A DNA stretch of 64,000 nt from NCBI RefSeq assembly GCF_001590785.1, contig NZ_LTAO01000034.1:3535-67534 (forward strand), given 5' to 3'. The notes under the pieces were generated by a model. It searched no databases. It had not been told where the DNA came from and saw only the letters and a list, made by a program, of their open reading frames with translations. This document shows positions 50,901 to 59,404 of the stretch, in pieces; positions within the stretch are counted from its first letter, which is position 1, and each line of letters starts with the position of its first letter. Made by a program: the position numbers and the translations under genes. The DNA is from Alkalihalobacillus trypoxylicola (GTDB lineage Bacteria > Bacillota > Bacilli > Bacillales > Bacillaceae_D).

Positions 50901-51045
50901 AAGCAGTGGTGTTGGCTTAGCGAACACCTTTAAAAGGGTAAAGCAATATCCTGAAGCTACTATTTCAATTAAAAGCACTGAAAATAAAGGAACATCCGTT
51001 AACATGACATTACCAAATTTTAAGCGATTGGAAGAATTCAGATGA
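47995..51045 (+). CDS. Hybrid sensor kinase with 7TM sensor, HisKA kinase, receiver and LytS-type kinase
   Basis: A 1016-residue membrane sensor. Residues 1-30 are a signal anchor. An extracellular beta domain (about 40-200) is of 7TMR-DISM extracellular type. Seven membrane segments follow (about 210-405). A HisKA module carries phospho-His H436 (TSHEFRTP), then HATPase_c (NLIDNAMKYS, DNGKGI, GLGLGLSI). A receiver domain has the acceptor D733 (VVLDIMMP). Last comes a second, LytS-type kinase with H824 (QIKPHFIYNVLNS) and its own ATPase domain (IVENAIRHG, DNGVGM). Two kinases of different classes in one chain suggest an internal relay. The ribosome binding site is weak (GTGGG, 13 nt). It overlaps the response regulator gene by 4 nt. 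Confidence 0.9.
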   Translation: MKTKLRGYIIGSFFVGLVLLSVLMFNILNTNDQELPSAEGGYLDLTKVSWNEEGDNLFKLDGEWTVSFNQLVQSNQMGNEADFITTQIPSLWTRQHEDVDKFTSATYRLLLKLPEDVQHFAIKTNNIRMSNSLYMDGEKIGHSGLPKEDHTYTPENTPYVATFTTDGGEVELLLHVANFDYATGGGILNSLYIGDIESIYKLREQSLFYDYVTISAFLIIGLFFLGFYLHLRKQSSLLYFSLLCFSFVLFFATHGEKVLYEYFPNISYAWFQRLQHSSNIVAIFQLLFFQRLLSEYAIKRMGQWLLYIGILLSLLIFLPTTINSIFQNVHGAFFCLVVVYLLFIQVRAIANRTTGSTYLLFGSITLLFYFIVASGEIIGYSLFNWAPPFLPFIYLLTLALFLAHRLTDAYRRNEELTQKLVEVDKLKDEFLAKTSHEFRTPLYGMTAILQTMLSDQEGKMLTLHQKEKINTVMAKVKRLSSLVNDILDLTKLKRRELNLHLEEVDVFTNTYVISEVFSYLYENIEIEVLIQRGLPYIKADENRLRQVLYNLIDNAMKYSNSGKVQINAQVIKDKMIISIKDNGKGIEEDRLQRIFDNYEYDHDEKVAGLGLGLSISKELVELQGGRIWVDSQVGVGSTFYFSLPVVAEKPENQSLFKIQRKVEVKERAPLIFPYRVGDPKDKKVIIADDNHSNIKLLVDSLKGEGYYIIAVDNGKDALQQVSENPDTDLVVLDIMMPNISGYEVCKKIRERYNMTELPVLMLTAAILADDIVAAFQSGANDFLHKPIDISELKTRIKNLLLMKETSKNALNMEVAFLQAQIKPHFIYNVLNSIMSLSYIDMEKTRKLITNFAQFLRGSFVFMNTDKWIPIQQELSLVNAYIEIEKARYPDQFDFEMKLEEGISGFIPPLLIQPIVENAIRHGIGNKKGQGKIQLIIQTTKDSIHIDINDNGVGMSKERLREIESLKHHKSSGVGLANTFKRVKQYPEATISIKSTENKGTSVNMTLPNFKRLEEFR

Positions 51046-52124
51046 TCAGAGTGATATTAATTGATGATGAGATATTAGCGATAAGCTTATTAGAGAATCT
51101 TTTAAATCAAATGAATGCTGTCCACATTGTTGGAAAATTTACAGATGGTGAAGAGGCAGTGATGGCCGTAAATGAGCTTAAACCGGATCTAATATTTCTA
51201 GATATTGAAATGCAGGGTAAAAATGGAATACAAATAGCAGAATCATTAAAATCGCAAGAACAACTAGATATTGTTTTTGTGACGGCATATGATCAATATG
51301 CTCTAGAAGCATTTCAGGTTCATGCAGTCGATTATTTATTAAAGCCGATTGATCAAAAGAGATTAGAGGAAACGGTATTAAGGATTTCAAGTAGAAAACA
51401 AGGACATTCAAAAGCTCAGAAAAAGAAGCCTTTTAAAGCTCAGTTTCTTGGTCATTTTATTTTATATAATAAGGACGGTCTTTCTATAAAATGGAGAACA
51501 AAAAAAGTAAAAGAATTATGTGCTTATTTATTACATCAAAATAAAGCGGTGCATAAAGATCAAATTATGGACGCTTTATGGCCCGACTCTTCCTTTGAGA
51601 AAGCAAAAGGACTTCTTCACACTAGTATGTATCAGCTTCGAAAAGAATTAAAAAATCAAGGCTTTGAAGAAGTGATTGAATTTGTCGATGAGCGATATCG
51701 CCTTCATTTAGACTATGAAAGTGATTTTAAGAGAATGACTCAATTGGAGCAAGAGCTGAATGAGCATTATATTCAGAAACTACTAGACATTTACAAAGGT
51801 GATTATTTAGCTGAAGATGATTATGAGTGGTCTGCTTCCTTACGTTATGAAATAAGAGCCAACTATATAAAAAGGTTAACAAATATCATTGAGCAAGGAA
51901 AATTAGAAAATAATATGAAGGAAAAGGTGTTATTAAAGCTCATCGAGCTAGAGCCCTATGAAGAGCAATTTAGGCAGATGCTTTTGCATTGGTATATAGA
52001 GCAAAATCAAACAGAAGAAGCAATTCATCACTATAAGCAATATGAGGATTATATTTGGAGTGAGCTAAAGGAAAAACCACAGGAAAATACAAAAAAAATG
52101 ATTCGACCCTTTCGACCAGAATAA
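51042..52124 (+). CDS. Response regulator with SARP/BTAD transcriptional-activator output
   Basis: Residues 1-117 form a receiver with acceptor D54 (LIFLDIEMQ), T in VTAYDQ and K in LLKPID. Instead of a LytTR domain the output (about residues 128-355) is a winged helix of the SARP type (KVKELCAYLLHQNKAVHKDQIMDALWPDSSFEKAKGLLHTSMYQLRKEL) followed by a BTAD-like TPR region (LLDIYKGDYLAEDDYEWSASLRYEIR). Overlap with the sensor gene (ATGA) makes them a cognate pair. Targets are unknown; the next gene downstream encodes a giant surface protein. Confidence 0.9.
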   Translation: MIRVILIDDEILAISLLENLLNQMNAVHIVGKFTDGEEAVMAVNELKPDLIFLDIEMQGKNGIQIAESLKSQEQLDIVFVTAYDQYALEAFQVHAVDYLLKPIDQKRLEETVLRISSRKQGHSKAQKKKPFKAQFLGHFILYNKDGLSIKWRTKKVKELCAYLLHQNKAVHKDQIMDALWPDSSFEKAKGLLHTSMYQLRKELKNQGFEEVIEFVDERYRLHLDYESDFKRMTQLEQELNEHYIQKLLDIYKGDYLAEDDYEWSASLRYEIRANYIKRLTNIIEQGKLENNMKEKVLLKLIELEPYEEQFRQMLLHWYIEQNQTEEAIHHYKQYEDYIWSELKEKPQENTKKMIRPFRPE

Positions 52125-52177
52125 ATCTATTAGTTGTATTGAGGCTGTGACAAGAGCTGTTTTAAACTTGAAATGGA

Positions 52178-52216
52178 CAATAGACCCTCCTTCTTATCAA
52201 GAAGGAGGGTCTATTG
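52178..52216. terminator. Perfect 18-bp hairpin after the response regulator gene
   Basis: CAATAGACCCTCCTTCTT and AAGAAGGAGGGTCTATTG are perfect reverse complements separated by ATC. It lies 54 nt after the stop and probably ends transcription or protects the 3' end, though the T-tail expected of an intrinsic terminator is absent. Confidence 0.6.
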
Positions 52217-52261
52217 AATTTGTAGGTTCTCAATTTAAATAGGTAATCTAGTGGTCAATAA

Positions 52262-52385
52262 AGAGTCCATGCCGAAATCCGCTTTTTAATTAAAGTTAGT
52301 TTTGCAGAGTCCCACCCGATGCGGGTTGTCTTGGGGGCGCAAACAGCCGGAGCAACTAAAACTATTGATTCCTGTTCATACATTT
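52262..52385 (+). repeat. Interspersed repeat family B, copy B3 (5'-truncated)
   Basis: It starts at the centre of the element (TCCATGCCGAAATCCGCTTTT, AAAGTTAGTT, GTCCCACCCGATGCG, TTGTCTTGGGGGCGC, ACTAAAA). The 5' half with the CGGAGACTCC arm is missing. It lies in the 430-nt gap before the giant surface-protein gene, where I see no other gene. Confidence 0.7.
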
Positions 52386-52554
52386 GTATCAGCTTTTTTA
52401 GGATAAAAAAGAAATAGGTCTTTTTTAACTGTAATAAAGTCGCTTTAAATTTCATTGTTCAGAATTTGTTCAGACTAAAGAACTATTATTAGGTCATACA
52501 GATTAAATGGAAAATGATCAGGATCTGAAAGAGATTAGTTAGGGAGATGATAGG

Positions 52555-55500
52555 GTGAAGATGTATGTTCCGCAATCAAAGAAATGGATACATGTAAGCT
52601 TGGTAGTACTATTATTACTTCAATTGTTTTTACCAAATACGTTAATCGCTCATGCCAATGATGAGGATACAGAGAATGACTCTTGTTCTTATGGAGGAGC
52701 CCGAGCAGAGCTTGGTGGAGAAAATGGAACGGAATTATTTTTAGGTGGAAACTTTATTGAATTAGGAATTAGTAATTGGGGAGATTTTGGTAGTTTAGGA
52801 GATAAACCTAATAATTTTAGAGGAACATTGGGAGGGGAGACTTCTCCTGGAAGTGGTTCTAATAAAATTGGAATGAGTGCCGATCATGATGGCTTTTGTA
52901 ATGGCCGTGATTTACCGGTCGATTATTATTTGCCAGGTACCCCTGAAGAGAGGTTTGCCGTAGGCTATCAGATTGGTTCAGCGACAAAAAGTAATACAAA
53001 TGCTGCGCAAATGAATGATAAAAATATGCCTACAGTTGTAACAAACGAATCGAATACAGAAAAGGGCGAGCTTAAGGCTAAAGCGGTATCTCTTTGGGAA
53101 GATGAAATGGAGATTACTCAGCAAATTAGCTTTAAAACCGATGATAAGTTTTATCGCAATGTGGTGACGATTAAGAATATCTCAGAGGAAGATTGGGATG
53201 GTGCCCGCTATATGCGATCCTTTGATCCAGATAATTCACAATATCGTGGTGGTCTGTATGATACAGATAATACGGTGACCCATACAGTTGCTGAAGATGG
53301 AAAGTCAGTAGTAAAGGCTGAAACATTTAGCGATACTGATCCATTATATCTGGCATTTGGTTCAAGAATTCCGATTTTCTTTTATTCAAATGACTCGAAT
53401 GTAAAAGCATCTATTTTTGGGTTTAGTAATAAAAATCCATACGCCGCGGCTGCATATGATACGCCTGTTGAAAAAAACCAAACAATACGAGATGATGTCG
53501 CGATTACGATTACTTGGGATTCGGGTGTATTAAAGGCAGGAGAAAGTAAATCATTTACGTATTATACAAGCTTGGATGAACGTGATTTTAGTGATGTAGA
53601 AGTAGAGATTGTCGTAGACGACATTAAAGAAGATATCGCTGATATTGAAACGATGGATGATGTGCGAGAAGTGAAAGACCGTATTGACGATGAGGATATA
53701 TTAGAAGACAGTAAGAAAAAGGAATTAAAGTTAGATTTACTTGAAGAAGTAATCGATAAAAGAGTGATCGATATTAGGCATGAAGGAGATATCATAATCA
53801 TTCGCGATATTATTAATGAAACCGATCTTGATGATGATGATAAGGATGATGCACGTTTAATCTTTATCGAAAGAATTAAAGAGGATTTGGACGAGCTTAC
53901 GGAAGAAGAGAAAAAAGCGACAGACGAATTAATCGATGATATTGTTGACCCAACTAAGCGAGCAGAAGCAGAGCGACTTATGATGGATGATACCGCTGCG
54001 CCTAAGAAGGAACAAATAATCATTAATGCGACAGATGGAACGATTGAAGTGAACGATGTTCCAGAAGGAACAGAGGTTAAAGTTTATAGAGGCGATGAAA
54101 TCCTTGTTTCTAAGGTTGGAAAAGATGGTACGGTTACTTTTGAAGACCTTGATTTGACAGAAGGAGAAACACTAGACATTACCTTCACTATCGATGGTCA
54201 CAAAGAAAGTACAAAAACAGCTCAAGAAGCAAAGGTTAGAAGTAAGAGTCCAACAGAAGAAGAGATGGACTTAAATGCTGACAGTAATCAATTAACGATT
54301 AAAGATGTCCCTGAGGGAACGATCATTATTGTATATGATGATCAAGGAGAAGAGGTTGCTAGAAAAACGAATACAAAAGATTCGGTATCGGATGTAACGA
54401 TTACTTTCTATGATAAAAACATTAAAGAGGGACAAGAGCTAACTATTGTCTTTAAAGAAAAAGGAAAACTTGATAGCACAAAAACAAAAGTAGTCGCTAA
54501 AAACGATCTGGATGATTTGAAAGAAAGATATTTATCTTCTGATGGAGAAGAATCTGATACCGTTTATAAAGAAGTTGCAGAAGCGGAAGAAGATTTAAAC
54601 GAGCTTATTAATAAAAAAGCATCTGAGGATGAAATTGAGAAGGCCATTGAGCGCTTAAAGGAGAAGAAGCAGAAATTAAGCGAAGAAACTGGAAAAAATG
54701 AGAAAAAACAAGCAATAGAAAAAGCAAAAGAAACCATTTTAGAGTCTGAAAAAGAACAAGAGCATTTTACAAATATAGGCGGTGAAAAAGAAACGCCAGA
54801 GTACCAAGAGTTAGGAGAAGCTAAAAAGCAGTTAAAGCAGCTTTTAGAAAAAGAAGATGCTACTGCTGAAGAACTTCTTGATGATACTTTTAAGTTAAAG
54901 GAAAAAATAGCTATTATAAAGGTGCTTATCGAAAATAAAGAATCAGAATTGGCCTTAAAAGACCTTCAAGAAGCAAAAGAAGCAGCAGAAAAGGCAGTAA
55001 AAGCAGCATTAGATAGCCAAAATGAATTCAAAGAAATAGGTGGAGATGTAAACGAGCCTATTCATCAAGATGTCGAAAAAGTGAAAGAAGAGCTAAAGCA
55101 GCTTTTAGAGAATGAAAATGTTACGGCAGATAAGATTAGAAAAAAGACGTTAGAACTAAAAGAAAAAACAGGTTTATTAGAAGTTGAAACGGAAAAGAGA
55201 AAAGCAGATTTAGCTCAGCAAGAGTTAGAGGAAGCTAAAAAAGCAGCCGAGGATTCAATAAAAAACGCTTTAGAGAAGCAGAATCGTTATCAACAATTAG
55301 GTGGAGATAAGAAGGATTCTTATCATTCTGAGGTTGAAAAAGCGAAACAGGCCTTAGAGGAAATACTTGAGGAAGATCCTTTGGATAAGGAAAAGCTTCA
55401 AGAAGCTACTTATGATTTAAAAGAGAAAACAAAGCTTTTAGAAGTAGCTATTAAGGATAAAGAGGAGCAAATTGAATCTGAAGTACTTAAAGCAATTGTT

Positions 55501-57645
55501 GAGGCAGCAGAGAAAGCAATAAAAGATGCTAATCAAACAAAGGATCGCTTTGTACAAATAGTAGGTGAAAAGGAAAATCCACTTTATTTAGAAACAGAAA
55601 GCTTAAGAAATAAGCTACAAAATTTATTAAAGAAACAGCCTTTAAATAAAGATGAAATTTTGAAAACAACTCTACAATTAGAGAAATCGACAGCGCTTCT
55701 TGAGATAGCCATCGAGAAAAAGCAGGCTCAACAAGAATTAGAAGAATTAAATAAAGCGAAGCAAGCTGCCGAAGAAGCGTTAACCAATGCAAAAAATACT
55801 CAAAAAAGCTATGAAAATGTAGGTGGCAGTAAACAAGAGGCTACTTACTCAAAAATAGAGGATTTAAAGAAAAAACTAGAAGCGTTATTAACAGAAGGTA
55901 ATAAGACAGAAGAAATCCGTACAATAACAGAACAGCTAAAGAACCAAACAGCACAGCTAGAGAAAACAGTAAATTCTTTAAATAATGATAAGAAAACGGC
56001 TGAACTAAGTAATCAAATTGGAAAAGAAGACTCACCAGCTGCTCTGATTGAGATTAAAAAAGAAGTAGATGCCAGTCAATTTTCCGATAAGCAAAAAGAA
56101 ACGCTTTACCAAAACATTAATACTCGCTTAAAAGAGATTTCATTTGTGGTGAATAATCCTGAATGGTTCGAGGAAATCATCGATGTCATTGGTAAAACCA
56201 ATCAAAGTGCAGCAAATAAACAAAAAAATTATGTGAATTGGGTTGAAAAAGGTATAGATGACATGGCCCAAAGTGACAAACCAAGTGCTAATGATGTCAG
56301 GTTCACTAAAAAGGAAAATCAAGTTTTATGGGAGAGCATTCAGCTAATAACGAATAACAACGAAAAGCAGCGATTAGTTAATTCGTTAGATTTGACTATT
56401 GATTATCGAGCGTTAACGATGGCTACAGCATTTAAATTTGCCAAAGGTGATACTTGGGAAAGTATTACTTCAAACTTTTTAGTCTTAAACACAGGAGATT
56501 ATGGAACAAAAGTATCATGGACTTCTAGTGACCAAAAAGTAATTAATATATCAGGCAATGAAGCTAGCATTGAACGCCAAGTAAGAGATCGTTCTATTCT
56601 TGTTACAGCTCTTTTGAAAAAAGGAGATATAGAGCTTGAAAAAACATTCTTACTAGTTGTAAAGAGTGAATTAATGGGCGATAAGGTTATTACGGATAGT
56701 AAACGACAAGTTGTAATTGAAGCTAATGGGTTTTCACAAAAACCTTTGGCTATACAAAGAATTCATTTACTCGACCGTGATAATAAAAAGGTTGTTAATA
56801 AAATTGATAAATTAATTATTGATAATGAAATGGTTCCAAATGATATTCTTGAGCCATTATCGATTTATTTACCAGATGATACAACAGATTTAGCTGATGA
56901 AATAGCGATTGAAATTCCTTTGTCTGTTTTGGAAAAAATTAAAAACTCTTTAACTATTAATACGGATCAAGGCTCTATCAAACTTTCGAAAGAAACGATT
57001 GAGCAAATGATTAAAGAAGGTAAAGATTTATTCCTTAGAATTGTTCCAATTCGAGAGGATCAAGAGAGACAAAATGTAAATGATCGATTAAAGAACCACC
57101 CACTAGTATTAGAGGAATTGAATGACAAGGAAACCGTTAAAATGATAGGAATTCCTAGGGAAATCGAAACGAACTATAAAGGGTTTGAAACAGAGGTTAT
57201 TCTTCCTTTAGATGTTAGTGAAATTGATAACCTAGAGAATGTCCGAATTTTCATCGAGCATACTGATGGTGAAAGAAAAGTCATCAAAGGTGAATTCGTA
57301 CGTGACGAAAATGGTCAAATTACAGGTATTAGTTTTGTTATTAATAAATTTAGTACCTTTACTATTTTTGAAATAACCGATGATACGTCGGAAAATGGTT
57401 CAGAACCAACACCAGAGCAGCCATCTGAAGAATCAGGGCAAGGAACTGACAATGAGGAGCAAAATAACGAAAACGAAAATAATCAAGATAATAAAGATCA
57501 AAAGACAGAGGATGATAAAGGTGGAGAATCATTACCTAGTACAGCAACATCTAATTATCAAACTCTCTTTATTGGTCTAAGCTTAACTTTATTAGCAGGG
57601 ATGATTTTTATTCTCTCAAAAAGAAGAAAAGTACACCAACAGTAA
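52555..57645 (+). CDS. Giant sortase-anchored surface protein with five 87-residue helical repeats
   Basis: A 1696-residue wall-anchored protein. A signal peptide (about 1-34) is followed by a beta-rich domain (about 44-355) with two cysteines, C44 and C115, that may pair. A highly charged segment (about 360-480) leads to two small beta domains (about 485-650, each with DVPEGT). Five coiled-coil-like repeats begin near residues 720, 810, 897, 984 and 1071 (A-A-E-x-A...Y/F-x-x-I/L-G-G). An atrophied bacterial Ig-like domain (about 1290-1370) and a domain seen in Bacillus surface proteins (ending VINKFSTFTIFE) follow. The end is an acidic linker, LPSTA (1660-1664), a membrane helix and KRRK. 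GTG start with AGGGAG 8 nt upstream. The ligand is unknown; probably an adhesin. Confidence 0.9.
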   Translation: MKMYVPQSKKWIHVSLVVLLLLQLFLPNTLIAHANDEDTENDSCSYGGARAELGGENGTELFLGGNFIELGISNWGDFGSLGDKPNNFRGTLGGETSPGSGSNKIGMSADHDGFCNGRDLPVDYYLPGTPEERFAVGYQIGSATKSNTNAAQMNDKNMPTVVTNESNTEKGELKAKAVSLWEDEMEITQQISFKTDDKFYRNVVTIKNISEEDWDGARYMRSFDPDNSQYRGGLYDTDNTVTHTVAEDGKSVVKAETFSDTDPLYLAFGSRIPIFFYSNDSNVKASIFGFSNKNPYAAAAYDTPVEKNQTIRDDVAITITWDSGVLKAGESKSFTYYTSLDERDFSDVEVEIVVDDIKEDIADIETMDDVREVKDRIDDEDILEDSKKKELKLDLLEEVIDKRVIDIRHEGDIIIIRDIINETDLDDDDKDDARLIFIERIKEDLDELTEEEKKATDELIDDIVDPTKRAEAERLMMDDTAAPKKEQIIINATDGTIEVNDVPEGTEVKVYRGDEILVSKVGKDGTVTFEDLDLTEGETLDITFTIDGHKESTKTAQEAKVRSKSPTEEEMDLNADSNQLTIKDVPEGTIIIVYDDQGEEVARKTNTKDSVSDVTITFYDKNIKEGQELTIVFKEKGKLDSTKTKVVAKNDLDDLKERYLSSDGEESDTVYKEVAEAEEDLNELINKKASEDEIEKAIERLKEKKQKLSEETGKNEKKQAIEKAKETILESEKEQEHFTNIGGEKETPEYQELGEAKKQLKQLLEKEDATAEELLDDTFKLKEKIAIIKVLIENKESELALKDLQEAKEAAEKAVKAALDSQNEFKEIGGDVNEPIHQDVEKVKEELKQLLENENVTADKIRKKTLELKEKTGLLEVETEKRKADLAQQELEEAKKAAEDSIKNALEKQNRYQQLGGDKKDSYHSEVEKAKQALEEILEEDPLDKEKLQEATYDLKEKTKLLEVAIKDKEEQIESEVLKAIVEAAEKAIKDANQTKDRFVQIVGEKENPLYLETESLRNKLQNLLKKQPLNKDEILKTTLQLEKSTALLEIAIEKKQAQQELEELNKAKQAAEEALTNAKNTQKSYENVGGSKQEATYSKIEDLKKKLEALLTEGNKTEEIRTITEQLKNQTAQLEKTVNSLNNDKKTAELSNQIGKEDSPAALIEIKKEVDASQFSDKQKETLYQNINTRLKEISFVVNNPEWFEEIIDVIGKTNQSAANKQKNYVNWVEKGIDDMAQSDKPSANDVRFTKKENQVLWESIQLITNNNEKQRLVNSLDLTIDYRALTMATAFKFAKGDTWESITSNFLVLNTGDYGTKVSWTSSDQKVINISGNEASIERQVRDRSILVTALLKKGDIELEKTFLLVVKSELMGDKVITDSKRQVVIEANGFSQKPLAIQRIHLLDRDNKKVVNKIDKLIIDNEMVPNDILEPLSIYLPDDTTDLADEIAIEIPLSVLEKIKNSLTINTDQGSIKLSKETIEQMIKEGKDLFLRIVPIREDQERQNVNDRLKNHPLVLEELNDKETVKMIGIPREIETNYKGFETEVILPLDVSEIDNLENVRIFIEHTDGERKVIKGEFVRDENGQITGISFVINKFSTFTIFEITDDTSENGSEPTPEQPSEESGQGTDNEEQNNENENNQDNKDQKTEDDKGGESLPSTATSNYQTLFIGLSLTLLAGMIFILSKRRKVHQQ

Positions 57646-57654
57646 ATACTATAA

Positions 57655-57692
57655 AAAACAGCCCCTGACGGTAAAATGTCAGGGGCTGTTTC
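57655..57692. terminator. Bidirectional terminator between convergent genes
   Basis: AAACAGCCCCTGAC and GTCAGGGGCTGTTT form a perfect stem around GGTAAAAT, with A-run on the left and T's on the right. It serves both the surface-protein gene and the convergent iron permease gene. Confidence 0.92.
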
Positions 57693-57693
57693 C

Positions 57694-59373
57694 TTAATAC
57701 TTTTTTAACATATATGTTAAAGGAATAATGGATACGACCACGATCACTAGAGCGGCTGGGGCTGCCATATGATAAACAGCTTCACTAGCTTCTACCCATA
57801 TACGAACAGCTAGTGTATCAAAGCCTGGTGGGCGCAAAAGTAAAGTGGCAGGCAATTCCTTAATACTGCTAACAAATACGAGCGCACCTCCTGCGAGTAT
57901 GCCAGGGAATATAGATGGAATAATGACTTTAATCATAACCTTCCAAGGTGGGTGACCGAGACTACGTGCTGCTTCGTCAATTCGTGGTGAAAGTAAGCTA
58001 AGCGATGCATCTGTTGATTGCATGGCCTGTGGTAAAAAACGAATTACAAAAGCAAAAGCAATTAAATAGAACGTATTATAAAAGGACGGTAAATGATTAT
58101 TAAATATAAAGATAACTCCTAGAGCCACAATGACACCTGGTAAAGCATAACCAGCATAGCTAATTTTTTCAATGAAATAAGAACTCTTTGAAGGGTATCT
58201 GGAGCGTAAATATACAACTGGTAATGCAATAATCATACAAATAATCGCAGCTAAACCTGAAACCTTTACACTATTCCAAGCATATTCAAAAAATCGACTA
58301 TCTAAAGCTCCTGCCTGAACGCCTTGGATCGACCAATAGATGAGAACACTCAAGGGCAGTAAAACCGAGATAAAGAATATGATTAACACAAATAACATAG
58401 CCGGCCATTTCCACTTACCGAGTGATAAAATGTCGGGCTCTTTGTATGTATTACTTGATTGGACATAGGATTGTTTCCTTTTGGTTAATGATTCTAACCA
58501 TAATATAATAAGAGTCAATCCAATCAAAACAACTGAAAGGACAGTCGCCCCTATATGATCATAGCTACCCATTTGGTAATAAATAGCTGCTGTGAAAGTT
58601 GTATAACGCATCATCGCAATTGCACCAAAGTCCGATAACACATATAAGGCGATTAATATAGCGCCAGCACCAATAGCAGGTCGTAGGAAAGGGAGGTTTA
58701 CTTTCCAAAAGATTCCCGCTGTCGTTAACCCTTGTGAGCGAGCGACTTCTTCATAATTACGATTCATCTTTCGTAAAGAAGCGCTTGCTATTAGAAAAAC
58801 ATAAGGGTAGGTAAACAGTGTTAGGACGAATAAAACTCCAAAAAAAGAATAAATATCAAAGGAGAAATCTCCAAATAATCTCACTAACCAGTCATGCTTC
58901 TCCCATTCACGGGCTACCCAGCCACGAGGTCCTAATACGATAATGTAGGTGACCGCTCCAACATATGGTGGGATCACAAGTGGGAGAGCAAGTAACCACT
59001 GCCACAGCTTTCCCCCTGGTAGCTTCGTTCGGTTAACAATCCAAGCTAGTGCAACGCCTATGACAACAGCAGCAGCTGTGACAGCTACAGTCAGGCTAAT
59101 AGTGTTCCAAAGCAACTGTGGGATGCGTGAATCGATTAAAGTCATCCACTTGTCGGATCCAGCAAACAATGACATCCAGACAACATAGAAGATAGGGACA
59201 GCCATCACCAAACCCGTCAAAGTAGCAAGAAGAAATAAAATCATTCCAGGCTGGCTCCCAACCTTTCGACCTTGTACAAAACGTCTAAAGAAACGACGAA
59301 AAGATGAAGACGGTTTGTCTTCATCTTGGCAAGGTGATGGATTGTTTTTTTGATTTTCTTGCTGTTCACTCAT
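57694..59373 (-). CDS. Ferric iron ABC importer, fused permease
   Basis: A 559-residue membrane protein with two BPD_transp_1 halves in one chain, about 12 membrane segments, as in SfuB/FbpB/FutB iron permeases. Each half has the EAA-type coupling loop: EVARSQGLTTAGIFWKVNLPFLRPAI and EAARSLGHPPWKVMIKVIIPSIFPGI. A 40-residue charged N-terminal extension precedes TM1. AGGAG lies 9 nt before the ATG. It follows the binding-protein gene by 31 nt on the same strand. Confidence 0.93.
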   Translation of the reverse strand: MSEQQENQKNNPSPCQDEDKPSSSFRRFFRRFVQGRKVGSQPGMILFLLATLTGLVMAVPIFYVVWMSLFAGSDKWMTLIDSRIPQLLWNTISLTVAVTAAAVVIGVALAWIVNRTKLPGGKLWQWLLALPLVIPPYVGAVTYIIVLGPRGWVAREWEKHDWLVRLFGDFSFDIYSFFGVLFVLTLFTYPYVFLIASASLRKMNRNYEEVARSQGLTTAGIFWKVNLPFLRPAIGAGAILIALYVLSDFGAIAMMRYTTFTAAIYYQMGSYDHIGATVLSVVLIGLTLIILWLESLTKRKQSYVQSSNTYKEPDILSLGKWKWPAMLFVLIIFFISVLLPLSVLIYWSIQGVQAGALDSRFFEYAWNSVKVSGLAAIICMIIALPVVYLRSRYPSKSSYFIEKISYAGYALPGVIVALGVIFIFNNHLPSFYNTFYLIAFAFVIRFLPQAMQSTDASLSLLSPRIDEAARSLGHPPWKVMIKVIIPSIFPGILAGGALVFVSSIKELPATLLLRPPGFDTLAVRIWVEASEAVYHMAAPAALVIVVVSIIPLTYMLKKY

Positions 59374-59404
59374 CGCTCACAACTCCTAATCGCCTCTTTA
59401 ATCA

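Noticed and set aside
53562-54023. 153-codon serine-rich minus-strand open frame
   Set aside because: It lies opposite the Asp/Glu/Ile-rich coding segment of the giant surface protein; its Ser/Ile composition is the mirror of GAT/GAA/ATT codons.
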